Made by a program: the position numbers and the translations under genes
Notes under the pieces: generated by a model
The model's input: the letters and a program-made list of their open reading frames with translations, nothing else
What the model was told of the DNA's origin: nothing
Databases searched by the model: none
Shown here: piece after piece, positions 8,871-21,521 of the stretch
Layout: every line of letters starts with the position of its first letter
How positions within the stretch are numbered: position 1 is the first letter of the stretch
Assembly (NCBI GenBank): GCA_032716605.1
Contig: CM064519.1
Span: forward strand, 20,060,095-20,124,094
Length of the DNA: 64,000 nt
Reading direction: 5' to 3'
DNA from: Paralithodes platypus
Taxonomy: Eukaryota > Arthropoda > Malacostraca > Decapoda > Lithodidae

Positions 8871-11800
8871 TGTTATGCCCTGTTTTTCTACAGGTTTAAC
8901 TTGGGTAATGTGAGTTCTAAATGACTGGGTATATAAGGCTGCATGCACAATACAAGGTATGAGGAATAGAGAACACAAAATAAACACACGGTAACACGAC
9001 ACAAGTTCAAGTTTATTGAAGTAAGTAAATAAAGAGCATGGAAAGATAGTAATTCTCGTACAAAACAAATAATAGAAGGGAACTGCTAGCATTAGCGGAT
9101 CTGGATGGAGCCTAGTCTCCCACTTCCAACGTTCAGGTATACTCTTCTGATCACGGGTTTAATTAGCAAGTTTTATTTTACTGGAAGACCTCAATATATT
9201 CATGTAATTAAATTTCACTGATTTGATCTCTTACTGGCTGGTCGCGTGCCCAAGTAGCAGCTCACAGTTAGGATTAGACACGCGTATATTGTAGAACACG
9301 GAATCTCTAGTAACCTCATGGGGGTACTGATCTAAGGTTTATATTCTTATGGCAGAAATACGTAGAACACAAATCAGTGGGTGAACGTTAGATATCACTA
9401 GGGTTTTAATATCTGAATAAGGTAATTACGAGAGTCAATGTCGCCTGTTAATTAATGAACACTGATACGATTAGTACGTCCCAAATGGAATGGTTAAATA
9501 TGAGTTACACTGGGCAAGGTTATAGCCACTTCATAGAAAGTTAATAAGTGAGTGTCAAACTGGTACTATAACACTTAGTACTAGTAACATGAATCTTGAA
9601 TAATATTTGTAGGTCTGGTCCTGGTTATCTTGCTTCCGGTGATGTTGGGGGCTAACGACTGGTTCCTCGGCCGTCCAGGTGGTCCAAAATGTAGGAAGTT
9701 CTCAAGTCGGATCTCTTGACGATCGGTGCTGGCTACACACTTATATACCCACGAATTTGTGTGAAGGTTATAAGGTGCACGTTAGGACTTGTACATGGAC
9801 AGCTCTTCTATTTAACTTCTGCCATGGAGTCTGCCGGCTCGGGAATCTCTCAACTCAGGAACAACACAAGGGCAGAGCTAGAGGTTAACTTCAGGGTAGT
9901 GACCACTGGTTGGTGTCTAACTTTCAACTGATTTGACTGGGGGCGGGAGCTAGGTTTATAGGCTCGGTTCTGGACCCTGTAGACAATAGGGATCTCGAGT
10001 CTTATGGACTTATTTGAGCTCTCAATAGATATGGGGACTGGGTAAGACGGTGATTACTGTTGTGGCACATGGCTATAGGAAGCCTTTAATTTGTGATATA
10101 ACTGAGCCTTAGTAAAAGGTACTATTTTGGCTATACTGGAAGTATTTATGGAAGGGAGACTGGATCTACTTTGCGGGGAGGACTGAGACAGCTGTGATAG
10201 GGGCGTCTCTCTTATATTGCTCAGTCTTTGTTCTATTGCATAGCTGAGGTGCTAATTTGACTATCCGAGTATGCAAAACAGGTGGATGGGTTATTGTGGG
10301 TATAGAGAAGGGAGTAAGGGGGTTAGACATGCATGGTTAGTTCATTGATAGGAAGAATTCCTAGGCTACCTGGCAATGACCCGGGAGTCAAAACAGGGGT
10401 CAGGTATACCTCCGCAGGGGTGGGGGTCTCCCTCCTCGGGTGGGTAAAAAGGGGTAGCTGGGCGCCCTCTCTCTGTGATGGTCGTCCGGCGGCTGTGGCT
10501 AGGGGCTTGCCATATCACCAGTGTTTGTAATAACCCTCTGTTTATGAGACAGATGTGGGTGTTTTTAATATCAAAACCGAAGGTGCCTTGGCTAGCTGGT
10601 TATAATCGGTTGGTTGTTTATTTCATGGTTTGCTTGGTGCGGTGGAGACGGGTTGTTAACTCTGCCACATTTATCTGGAAGTATGGCAATAGAAATTAGT
10701 TACTGGCGAGGCGGCGAGCCTCGCACCGACGACCATGGGGTGCAGGGTTGTGAATGGGTTGTAAGAGAATAGATGGCAGACAAGGGGTTAGTAAAGTTCT
10801 AACGTTGTTCTGGCCTACTAAGTGAAGGTAGGCTGGATAGGAGTATATATATAAAAGGTTGGAGAGCGTTAGCAACGGAAAATTCAAGGATCTTCAAGAG
10901 GTATGAGAGAGAGGCTAGGTCGGACAAGAGTCGAGAAGCGCGGGTGTCTTAATGAGAGGGGGGGAAGCTCAGGGGCTACAGGGAAATTTGCCCCTAAGGT
11001 CCCTGGGCGTGGGGGTGGCATTAGGCTACAATTGATATTGGAGTTTGAAAAGACAGTGAAAGTACGTTAGTCAAATGCTACCGGGGGATGCAAATACGGG
11101 GTGGTATATGAGTCGGGAAAAGATAGAATCATGTGGACTGTGGGGCGGTGGGGGAGAAGGAGGTTAACTGTAGGTGTGTGCGTGAGTTGTGGATAAAGTA
11201 AGGAAAAACATGGTGTATTATTTCTCGTACATACGAGGGGTTATGGACCTATTATTTGACACGCTTTTTGTGTACGTCTAGGTGTCCTGGGAACTGCGTT
11301 TTCTATGAAATATAGACCCAGGAAAGCGGCAGTTCGTAGGGGTACTGCGTTATTGTTTCGAGGTACTATGATAGATACTGGTAACAAAGGTTATCTATAC
11401 AATCTCTGGTTGGGGTAAGGATTATGTTACAGCATGGTGGCTAACATCTGTAGTCATGGCTGTCTAAGTCTTATGGGGGCAATGGTTCTATATCCTGGTG
11501 TACCCGTGGGTATCTTTAATTTCTTATGAGTTTGGACATGTGGTTTCTTTATAACATCTACTTCTCGGATGTAAGAACATACATAGATATAATTATGGCT
11601 GTCTGATGTGTTGGCATTGGCTCAACGTAGGGACAGGGCATGGGTGTTTTTAATATGAATGTATATTCTTGTTCATCATCGTGTAGGTAGAATCGGGCGG
11701 GTAAGGGGTGTAGGACACGAAGTAATATGGCGTAGTGTGGACTGTGGATACGAAGGAGGTAAGTGGAAGACGTATGACAATTATGGAAAAGTAAATGGAA

Positions 11801-12340
11801 AACGGTGAACACAATGGCGGATAAAGATACTTAACCTAAGGATTGAATACATAGATTTTATGGGGGCGATGGGTCTTCAGAAACTTAGTCTGGCAAGACA
11901 AGGTATGTTAGGGTATGTTAATATGAATATCTTAAACCTAGGGACAGCATGGGTGTATTAACTTCTAAGGTATATAACCTCTACTTCTCGAATGTAAGAA
12001 CATACATAGATATAATTATGGCTGTCTGATGTGTTGGCATTGGCTCAACGTAGGGACAGGGCATGGGTGTTTTTAATATGAATGTATATTCCTGTTCATC
12101 ATCTTTGTAGTTAGGAGTGTAGGACACGAGGGGGTAGTGTACGTGAGGTGTGGAAAATGGTCAGTTTAGAAGGGGCATGTAGGTGCGGCCTGGAGCTGCT
12201 TAGCCCTGCGGGCTTGGGCCTGTCTGAATTGGCTGGCTCGGTCAGCTGGTCCTTTCGTTCTGTGGACCTTTCTTTCGGGTGTTTCTGTGTGGTGTTCGCT
12301 CGTGGCTTCTGTGGTGGGCTTCTTGTTCTGGGGTATTTTA
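8871..12340 (-). mobile_element. Solo giant LTR of the Gypsy family (3470 bp) with 5-bp TSD
   Basis: On the minus strand it starts TAAAATACCC and ends GGGCATAACA. It is flanked by CTAGC at 8866-8870 and again at 12341-12345, a perfect 5-bp target-site duplication of Gypsy length. No internal domain is present, so it is a solo LTR left by LTR-LTR recombination. It lies 1.4 kb from the 3' LTR of copy 1 in opposite orientation, making a near 3.5-kb inverted repeat. ORFs on either strand are shadows of the copy 1 LTR. Confidence 0.85.
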
Positions 12341-12345
12341 CTAGC

Positions 12346-12433
12346 CTTGGATTCTGACAGAATTAATTATATTTACAATATAGAGCATTATTTGTTTTCG
12401 GTATGCTTTTATTTTACATATATGATGTATATA
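12346..12433. other. Host spacer between solo LTR and copy 3
   Basis: About 90 bp of AT-rich sequence (GATTCTGACAGAATTAATT and on) between two TSD-bounded insertions. Nothing else is recognised in it. Confidence 0.5.
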
Positions 12434-15400
12434 TGAACTGTTATGCCCTGTTTTTCTACAGGATTAACTTGGGTAATGTGAGTTCTAACTGACTGGGTAT
12501 AGAAGGCTGCATGCACAAAACAAGGTCTGAGCTATAGAGAACACAAAATAAGCACACGGTAACAAGACACACGATCACTTTTATTGATGTACACACTTCT
12601 ATAGTTTTCTTGATGATGATTAATATGAAGCATAAGAAGATATGAATACTCGTACAAGACAAATGATAGAATTGAACAACACTAGCATTAAGTGGATCTG
12701 GATGGAGCCTAGTCTCCCACTTCCAACGTTCAGGTATTAATCTTCTGATCACTGGCTTTATTCACAAGTTTATATACTGGAGACCATAAATGTTACTTAT
12801 AGGTTCATATTCACTGTTAGATTTATCACTGGTAGCTCTGGTGCACAAGTAGTAGTTCACAGACTAGCTTAGACACGCGTATTTTAGAGTACGGGAATTC
12901 TAGTAACCTCAGGGGGGTACTGATCTAAGTTATATATTCTTGTATCAGAAACACATAGAACGCAAATCAGTGGGCGAACATCAGATATCACTAGGGTTTC
13001 ACTTCTATGTAATAATATCTGGATATATGGGTAATTACGAGAGTTAATATCGCCTGTTAATTAATAAACACTGATACGCTTAGCACTTCCTAATGGAATG
13101 GTTATATATGAATTATACTGGGGCAAAGATATAGCCACTTCATAGAAATATTAATAAGTGAGTCTCTAAATAGCACTGTAACACTGTAGCACTGATAGAG
13201 TGAATCTTTGATAGTATTTGATTGGTCTGGTCCTGGTTATCTTGCGTCCGTGATGTTGGGGGCTAACGACTGGTTCCGCGGCCGTCCAGATGGTCCATAT
13301 GTAGAAAGTTCTCAAGACGGATCTCTTTGCGATCGTTGCTGGTTACACTCTTATATACCCTCTGGTTTCTAGACCTGAATCACAGATATTAGGATCTTCC
13401 TGTCAATCTGGATCGGAATTAACGCCAAGCGCATCTCACGTCGATCGCTCAGCTTCCCGGTCTGTATGAAGGTTATAAGGTGTACGTAGATTTCTTTTAC
13501 GTGGACAGATCCTTCTATCTAAATCTGCCACGGAGTCTGCCGGCTCTGGAACTCAATTCTCAGGAACAAACAATGATAGAGCTAGAGGTCAACACAAGGG
13601 ACCAGCCACTGTTTGGTGTCTATCTTTCAACTGATTTTACTGGGGGCTGGAGCTCGGTTTATAGGTTCGGTTTTGGACCCTGTAGGCAATAGGGATCTCG
13701 AGTTTTGATGGACTTATTTGAGCTCTCAATTGATACGGTAACTAGGTAAGGTGGTGATTACTGTTGTGGCACATGGCTGTATGGAGCCTTCATAATGTGA
13801 TATAACTGAGCCTTAGTAAGAGGTACTATTTTGGCTATACTGGAAGTATTTAGGGGAGAGAGACTGGATCTACTTTGATAGGAGCGTCTCTCTTAGATTG
13901 CTCAGTCTTCATTCTATGGTATAGCTGAGGTGCTAATTTGGTTATCGGAGTATGCAAGAAAGGTTAATGGGTTATTGTGGGTTAATAGAGGTTAGTAAGG
14001 GTGTTAGTCATACATTGTTAGTTCATTGATAGGAAGAATTCCTGTGCTACCTGGCAATGACCCGGAAGTCAAAACAGGGGTCAGGTGTACCTCCGCAGGG
14101 GTAGGGGTCTCCCTCCTCGGGAGACCGAGTCCTCTCTCTGTGATGGTCGTCTGGGCGGCTGTGGCTGGGGGCTTGCCATATTACAAATGTTTGTAATAAC
14201 CCTCTGTTTATGAGACAGATGTGGGTGTTCGTAATACCAAAACCGAAGGTGCCTTGATCAGCTGGTTTAATTGGTTGGGTTGTTAATTGCATGGTTTGTT
14301 GGATGTGGTGGAGACTGGGTTGCTAACTCTGCCACATTTATCTGGAAGTATGGCAATATAGGTTAGTCACAGGCGAGGCGGCTAGCCTCGCACTGACGAT
14401 CATTTGGTACAGGGTTGTGATGGAATAGATGGCATGCAAAGGGTTAGTAAAGTTCTAATGGTGTTCCTTCCTACTGGGGGAAGGTAGGCTGGATAGGAGT
14501 ATATATACAAAAGGTTTGAGAATGTTAGTAACGGAAAAGTTAAGGATATTCAGGGGGTATGGTGGAGAGGCTAGGTCAGGAGGGAGTCGAGGAGCGTGGG
14601 GGGTTAACGAGAGGGAGAGGGTTAAGGGGGGCTACGTGGAAGTTTGACCCTAAGGTCTCTGGGCGTAGGGGTGGCATTAGGCTACAGTTGGTATCTTAGA
14701 CTGGGGGTTAACGACAGGGAAGGTAGGTTAATCAAACGCTACCGGGGGATGAGCAATAGGTGGTGGTATATGAGTCTGGAAATTATAGAATCATGTGGAC
14801 TGTGGGGAAGATGAGGTTAGCTGTAGGTGTGTGCTTGACTGTGGATAAAAGTAGAGAAAAACATAGTGTATTATTACTCGTCAATACGATGGGTTATGGA
14901 CACTATTAGTTGACACGATTTCTTGCTGATCTAGTTGTCCCTGGAAACTGCATTTTCTATGAAATATATACCAAAGAAAGCGGCAGTTCGTAGGGGTAGC
15001 TTCGTTATTGTTTCGTGGTAGATATGCGTCGAGACAATGGTAAAAGAGGGTTATCTATACAATCTCTGGTTGGGGTAAGAATTAGAGTTACTGCATGGTT
15101 GCTAACATCTTCAGTCATTAGATCTGGCAAGATAGGGCAGGCGTAATGGTTGCACGATGGTGTACCCGTGGGTATTATAGTTTCTTATCAATTATGACAT
15201 GGGGGTTAACATATTACTTCTCGGATGGAAGAACATACATAGATTTATGGGGGCGGTTTGTCTTCAGAAACTTAGTCTGGCAAGACAAGGTATTTTAGGG
15301 TATGTTGATATTGATATCTTAACTTAGGGACAGGGCATGGGTGTATTAAATTAAAATGTAAAACTTGCAAACTAAACAAACCAAAATTGGGACAAGGACA

Positions 15401-16121
15401 ATATAAAGTCAAATTAAATTATCAAAATCGCTATGTGGAAACAACGTTTACTAAAATGAAAATTATTAAATAAAAGAACACAATCCACCACATAGGGTGT
15501 ACATTACTACATGAGCAAGTTAATCTGTTTCCCAAGCAAACTAATCGCACATATAACAACGCACTATCGTCACGTTAAAGGAAGTAGTCAAGTTTGGGAA
15601 GTCCGGGACGTTCTGGCAAATTTTACTAAACTCTGCATGAATAAAGAAACTATATGTTAAATGTCAAAATATTATTTAAAATCAAATTTGCAACATGACA
15701 AGACATTAAAATAGTACAAAATACAAATATTGATAAGATATCTATACTATTACAAAATAATATATAAAATACAGTACAGCACTCACTAACGATAGTGCTA
15801 TCGGGTAGGTACCTGTAAGCATAGCATGCCTCAAGTGACCCCTATCAATAACTACCCTACAAATAACCTACATTTATAGCACAAATAAACTAAGGAAATC
15901 GCAAAAGTAAGCAATTGATACTATCGACAATGAATACATATAATATAAAGACAAATAATTACAAAATATGAAGTAACAACAGATTTAAACAAAGAGTACT
16001 CTTTTAACAAGAACAATAAATTTAAAAAATCATCAATATTAATAATAATAATAATAATAGAAAAAGAAAAAGATAAACAATAAATACAGACAAAAAGTAA
16101 GCAGAGGTTATACAAGAAACT

Positions 16122-16573
16122 TCAAGTTAAAAATGCTTGATTAAAATTATTGATGTCAAATTTTAGAATACAGTCACAATAATTGACCCTAAAAAGATTA
16201 AATTTATGGAACAATTTACTTGCCTCAAAACCTCTGTCCACTAAGAGTCTGTATAGTAACCTAGCTCTAGCCCAAAAGTCATCTACTTTAGTGCAGATTT
16301 TACAAAATCTTATTAATTGGGAATAAAAACAGTTATAAGTTATTTTACTATCGATATTACTACTAGGGAAAGGAAAGTTTATTACGTTAACATTAAAATC
16401 ATCAACTTTGTGATATACTTTAAGTATGCACTGTTCATTAACAATCTCTATATTTATATCAAGAACATTTTCAACTTTATAATTTACGTTACATTGTGTG
16501 AGGGGAATAGAATTAGGGTAAATAAGTTTAGCAACTTGATTAAAATTTAACAAATTGCAAACAAGAATATCAT
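16122..16573 (-). pseudogene. Penelope-like RT, C-terminal part
   Basis: In this frame the sequence reads VDIDDILVCN and then LLNFNQVAKLIYP, so the catalytic Asp pair is present but out of frame with motif A. Further on, NFPFPSSNIDSKITYNCFY, QLIRFCKICTKVDDF and RLLVDRGF are the post-palm motifs of Penelope-like RT (line-up of R and Y residues after the thumb). The frame ends at 16122. The three parts together make one decayed protein. Confidence 0.7.
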
Positions 16574-17241
16574 CAATATCTACTATTATTACTTAACAGT
16601 TTAGCAAGTGCTAATTTTTCTGGAATTTTATTTTTCTTGCTACTGTCAACTAAGTCTTTTATATATTTAAATTCTAAAGCAAGCAAGAATAAGTCTGCAA
16701 TTAAAGGGCTAGCATTTCCACCCATAGGAATTCCTAATATTTGTTTGAAAATGTACGGCCCGAATCTAACATAAGTATTGAAAAGGAGGAATTTAAGGGC
16801 ATCTTTAAGTTTAGTTCTATCAAAATATACAGAACTAGTGGGAGTAGAGCTAAGTGATGCATTATTAAAATATGTATAAACATTTATGAAATAATTACCA
16901 TTCCTAACGAACCTGTCAAAGTGCAAATCTATAATAAAGCAAAGCTCTGAATATACTAAATCTAAAGGCAAATTGGTATACAAAGTTGAAAAGTCGAAGC
17001 TATGTACCGAGGTAACTTTCGGCATGGTATTTATTTTATCAATAACTTCTAACGAATTGTCAACACTCCAATAATAGTTAATGCCAGTTCTTTTCATGAT
17101 GGTATTACAATATCTTTTATGAGTACTTTTAATGTATTTTAAGCAATTTACGACTTGTTCTGATAGAGTTTTAGTGGTAGCAAATTTTGCTCCGGCAATA
17201 AAGCGATATTTATAAGGTCTTTTATGAAATTTAGGTAACAT
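16573..17241 (-). pseudogene. Penelope-like reverse transcriptase core
   Basis: The frame extends upstream to about 17320 (KNKCIAKLYMLPKFHKRPYK), matching the PK.HK.P motif of Penelope-like RT. RFIAGAKFATTKTLSEQ follows, then motif A FDFSTLYTNLPLDLV (catalytic Asp) and the QILGIPMGGNASPLIADLFL block. The frame stops after LLSNNSRY, exactly where the catalytic Y-[IV]-D-D box should be read; the two Asp codons continue in another frame. Frameshifts also separate it from the N-terminal piece (near 17300-17335). The protein primes and synthesises element DNA at chromosomal sites; this copy cannot. Confidence 0.75.
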
Positions 17242-17332
17242 GTATAATTTTGCAATGCACTTGTTCTTATCAGAAAGTTTAATATCAAATATTATATTTT
17301 CTTGGTATGTTCATCGATTAAGTTATCAATAT

Positions 17333-18680
17333 TCAGATTATTTGAATTTCATAAACAGAATTACCGCAAATATTTTTACGTAATATGTTACCCTTAATAC
17401 CTAATTCTTTTTTCATATTTTCAAGATAAAATTTCTTACATGTGAAGCTATAATTATTGCTGGCTTTATCTACTGTAGTGATTACAAAATGTTTATGTAA
17501 ATTTATTAAATCAGCTTTAAGCTTATTATAATTATAGTCTATAAAATCTGAAAGATTAAATTCATTTTTAAGCGAGAAAATTTTATTTCTAATTAACTTA
17601 ATTAATAATTTAGACCATGCTTCTAGTTCTCTTGCATTGCAGCACGCAATTTTTAACAATTTATCTTTTAATTTATTGACTGAAAAAACAATATCTTTTA
17701 AAATTATGTCCCATGTTACTTTATTACTCCCTATTCTAAATTTAAACCCTTTACGACATAGCTCCGCTAATTTGTCGTTTGCAAAATGTTTAACTAGTTC
17801 TACATTACCTGTTAATATGTGACATATCGGACTATAAATGAACTTTGCTAGTGCATCACGTCTGCTAGCTGGCATATCCATGACTCTTTCACACACGCAT
17901 TTATTATTATTGAAAATATCATTATCTGAAAGATTTCCTAAAACTTTATTATAATTACAAATAATAGACCCAACAGGTCGTTCATATGAATACACTATTA
18001 ATGGTTTGAAATCTTTACAACCATCTGGTAACATGGACTTAACTTTCTTTGAATTAATAAGACTGTTAACATTAATTTTGTCTAAAATTTTAGAGGAATA
18101 ATTTAAAGTGGACATGACTTTATCTTTAATACGGTTATCTTTGGATTTCTTAGAATTAGCTCTAATATATCCCATAAAAGCAAAGACTATATTCTTAAAT
18201 TTATTTGTGAAATTGTTTTTATTTAGAATATTTTCTATAAAAGGAGCAAAATTTTTTTTTGTAGGCCTTTCAATGAGTCTTTTAATTTTTTAATTCCGAA
18301 ATTTCGATATAATGAATATAAATTATTAACAATAATTTTAATATCAGACCTGTTTTTCTTTTTATTAAATGTATTTAGTCTTCTTTTACCGTGTCTACCA
18401 GGTCTTCTGTTTAAAACAGGGAAGTTAAAATATGGGTTATTAAAACGTTTTTTAATAAATCTTTATACAAAATGTTGCCTACATTTTTTATTTGATTGTT
18501 AAGTCCAAATGGATAGATGGTCATTAATTTTCCAATCCAATAATTTTCTCTATCTAAAACATTTTGATTACTTTGAACAATTTCTATAATTTTGTATTTA
18601 CAATCAAATTTAGTACAATCTGTGTTAAAATGCTTATATAGAAGAATCTTGGAGTCGATGCCGTATTTAATTAATGTATT
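17333..18680 (-). pseudogene. Penelope-like protein, N-terminal part
   Basis: The main frame (18175-17333, 280 residues) ends with KHFVITTVDKASNNYSF, a motif near the start of the RT region in Penelope-like proteins, then TCKKFYLENMKKELG. Further upstream, in a shifted frame near 18495-18560, DRENYWIGKLMTIYPFGLN resembles the C-terminal part of an N-terminal GIY-YIG nuclease region known from Naiad-type and related elements. The GIY and YIG motifs themselves are not visible, so the nuclease is truncated or lost. Several frameshifts separate these pieces. No start can be assigned. Confidence 0.6.
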
Positions 18681-18775
18681 TAAGGTGTATTCATGTTCAT
18701 CATCATGTAGGTAGAGTCTGGCGGGTAAGAGGTGTAGGACACGAGGGGTAGTGGATACGCGAGGTGGGGGAAGGG

Positions 18776-19044
18776 TCAGTGGTTAGAAGCGATAGGCAGG
18801 TGTGGTTTGGAGCTGCTTAGCCCTGCGGGCTTTGGCCTGTCTGAACTGGTTGGCTTGGTTCTTCTCTCCTTCTTTCTTCTCTCACGCTGATCTATGGGGC
18901 GTCTGCTCTCACCTGGTCCTTTCGTTCTGTGGCCCTTTCCTTCGGGTTTTTCTGTTCCCGTTTCTTTGTTGTTCTCGCTCGTGGCTTCCGTGGTGGGCTT
19001 CTCGTTCTGGGGCATTTTACTTCCCTCTCCTTCATTGTAGGCTC
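18776..19044 (-). pseudogene. 3' end of the unrecognised Gypsy ORF, copy 3
   Basis: Reads AYNEGEGSKMPQNEKPTTEA and on through a charged stretch (ETGTEKPEGKGHRTKGPG) to a stop at 18776. It is homologous to the end of the copy 1 ORF (about 3898-4151) and again runs across the polypurine tract into the LTR. The hAT insert at 19045 separates it from the rest of the ORF. Confidence 0.5.
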
Positions 19045-20448
19045 CAGTGGTGGGCGTGGGCGCGCCGATTTGGCACTCTGCGCTCTGCGATCCGGTGCGC
19101 ACTACCAATATAGAGGAGCGGCAAAAATCTGAGCTCGGAGTGCAGGCTAGGAGCGCAGCTTGAATTTTGCGCTCCTTTCTGGCGCTCCGGAAGCGATTTT
19201 TCCTGTCAACAACAGGTTCAAGAACGTCATTATCGTGTACAGTCATCGTACGGTGTTACTCACGGTGTTAGTGAACTGTGATACAGTGATACTATGATAG
19301 TGACAGACTGACAGTGCCACCTTCAAACCCTGGAAAGGTTAGAACCTGGCCAGTGCCAAAGTTTTTTTTTTTTTTGGCTAAATCTATCAAGTTGAGTGAG
19401 AAAGGAAGGATAATGGTAAAAAAAACACTCCCCTTGTCCATTTTCGCCAGAAATCAGGTCCCCGATAGTCGCGAACGTAGCTCAAAAGAGTCAAAAGACA
19501 CTATAGACTTCAGAGACTTTTATCATTTTATGGTATCGATACCATCGGAATGTTACTTGAATGTATGGGTGGGAGGGTGGTTTGGGGGATGGTGGGGGGA
19601 AGGTAGAAGCGTAATTGACTCGTGTTACAAATATGAAGCCGATTGGTGAGGTAGTTTCGCCACCACAGATTTTTGTTTTTCCTTTTCTTCGTACGGATAC
19701 GCTGGAAGTGGGTTGTGGGAGGCAGTTGGGGGTGTGGTGGAGCGAAGGCAGAAGGGTAAGGCACTTGTCACACAAATATGGAACCGATTGGTGCAATCGT
19801 TTCGCCGCCACAGATTTTCCTTTTTTTTCCTTGTGAGGCGACCGATAGTCAGCGAGTGGGTGGGAGGAGGGGTTTGGGGTAGTGGTGGTGGGTATGCAGA
19901 AGGGTAAGGTACATGTGGTAAAAAACTAAAAATATGAAAGCCATAGGTGCAGTCGTTTCGCTGCTACGATTTTTTTCGGCGAGTCAGTATATAATTATAT
20001 ACGGACCTGGCACTGGGCGTGACAACTGACAAGACCCTAGTCCCGGCCGTATATATACCGTCGGAGACTGGTCAGCGGGTCATCCATGATATGATATCAA
20101 TCATATCATTGATATGACATAAAGAATTACAGAAACTGAGAAAGTGAGAAACTTAAATTTCAGAAAGACACCATGACGATGTTTTTTTTAATTTTTTAAT
20201 TTTTTTTATTTAATGATGTGAAAGACAAAAGATTGTATTAATTTAGGTAAATAATTAAATAACTTCTAGAAGCTGTTTTTTACTTTTTTTTTATTATATA
20301 CCTATTTTTGGGAGCGCGGAGCGTAGGAGCGGGAAGCGCATCGGGTCGGCTGACCAAAGGAGCGTGTGAGCGCTGCCGCATTACCTTATGTCTGAGGAGC
20401 GCGGAGCGCTGCCGCATTACCGGTCCCACCGGAGCGCGCCCACCACTG
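19045..20448. mobile_element. Non-autonomous hAT-like element (1404 bp), 8-bp TSD
   Basis: Begins CAGTGGTGGGCG and ends CGCCCACCACTG, a perfect 12-bp terminal inverted repeat. GTAGGCTC flanks it on both sides (19037-19044 and 20449-20456), an 8-bp TSD. Both features are typical of the hAT superfamily. The uninterrupted site in copy 1 (about 3895-3903) has only one such octamer. GGAGCGC-type motifs cluster near both ends, as subterminal repeats do. No transposase frame is present. The inside holds three degenerate units of about 150 bp (19560-19980) sharing GCAGAAGGGTAAGG and CAATCGTTTCGCCGCCACAG. Confidence 0.85.
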
Positions 20449-20449
20449 G

Positions 20450-20943
20450 TAGGCTCGTCCTCGAGCCTCAAGGGTGAAGTAAAGAGAAGTATAGTCATGG
20501 TGGGTCATTTGGAGGGTGTGTAGAAGGTCCCACCAGGCAAGAGAGCGAGGGTCAGGTTTCTTGTGCAGGTCTATGTAGACCTGTAGGAATGTGTCTTCGG
20601 TGTTGTGGAGGGCGGCTGCCCGGGCTTGATGTGGCCGTTGTAGACGGGCTAAATGTCCTGTGGACGTTTTTAATTTAATACGTCTTATGAACGGTGTGCA
20701 TTCGTCCTCAGTGGGGGTAGGGACGGGAGCGACGAATGGTGTGGATGTGTTCATGGTGGAGGTCAGGTATTGAGTGAGGTGTGTGGGACTGACAGGAGGC
20801 CTCTTCAGTGTGGTGAAGGGGTTAACAACTGAAGGGGAGGGACTAACGCGTGAAGGCGGAGCTGGGGGTGAAGGGGGGATATGAGTCTGGGGTTTTTGGG
20901 GTTGTCGGGTGGTGTTGCAGGCTGGGAAAATATATGGAGGCAA
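20450..20943 (-). pseudogene. Unrecognised Gypsy ORF, copy 3 (main part)
   Basis: Homologue of the copy 1 ORF at 3453-4151. It starts in Pro/Thr-rich sequence (TRQPQKPQTHIPPSPPAPP), with the conserved block PFIRRIKLKTSTGHLARL, RAAALHNTEDTFLQVYIDL, RSLAWWDLLHTLQMTHHDY and YFTLEARGRAY. At AY it meets the hAT insertion; the frame to 20386 belongs to the insert. About 80% of the residues in the block match copy 1, with many conservative substitutions, hinting at constraint before the copies were inactivated. Function unknown. Confidence 0.55.
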
Positions 20944-20957
20944 TGTGCAATATTGGT

Positions 20958-21521
20958 TTAGGTAAGGTGCGTGGTGGAGGTGTGTGAGAAAGGGGGTGTG
21001 TGTGTTGTGTGGCTTGGGCTTTTAGTGGAAGAAAGGGGTTTTGTTTTTACATAACTGTCTTCAAATCTGATGGGTCTGTTGATGATTCTACCTTTGGAGG
21101 TTCTGGTGGGAAGGTAGATTTTTGTAGTGGGACTTGAGTCGCTCGACAATGTTTTATATTGAGGGGAAGAACGCTTTACAGGTGGAGGACATTTAGTGGG
21201 GGTGATGTAGGGGGTTATTTGAGAGGTAGATGCGTGTGGAGGTTTTTGTCGAGTGAGGGTGGTAGGAGGATTGGGTGGGGGTATTGATGGGGGTTCTCGG
21301 AGGGGCGACTTTGTGGGGGGATTTAAGTGGGGGTGTGGAGGTCGGGTACATCATTTTGGAGGGGCTTTGGTTGGGAGTTACTTGTGTGGTAGACGTGGTG
21401 GGTGAGGAGGGGTTGGTCGTTGGCATAGGGTAGTCTTTAGGGGGAGGTTGGTTGGGGGTTTATGAGATGATGAGGTTGGTTGATGCGTGGATGGGGTCGC
21501 AGGGATAGTGGAGGGGAAAGG
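20958..21521 (-). other. C-rich pol tail of copy 3, non-coding remains
   Basis: Complement of the C-rich tail of copy 1 (2900-3400), including the block around CCCCTCAATATAAAACAT and PFPSTIPATPSTHQPTSSSH. No intact frame. It joins the truncated 5' LTR at about 21522. Confidence 0.6.

Larger units (their letters stand above)
15348..18683 (-). mobile_element. Penelope-like retroelement inserted in LTR
   Basis: A 3.3-kb AT-rich insert, far more AT-rich than its surroundings. GGTGTATT occurs at 15340-15347 and 18684-18691, flanking it as a probable 8-bp TSD; the uninterrupted LTR copies have one such site. Three consecutive broken frames on the minus strand encode a Penelope-like RT. 15348-16120 is 3' non-coding, with a short (TAA)n at about 16038-16057. 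I looked for a hammerhead core (CTGATGA) in the 3' part and did not see one. Confidence 0.75.
12439..19019 (-). repeat. 3' LTR of copy 3, split by Penelope-like element
   Basis: The LTR parts are 12439-15347 and about 18692-19019, collinear with the solo LTR through the TATA region and the 129-bp repeat region. It is more diverged than copies 1 and 2 and carries an extra stretch at about 13375-13460. The minus-strand start TAAAATGCCC at 19019 directly follows the polypurine tract. Confidence 0.75.
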
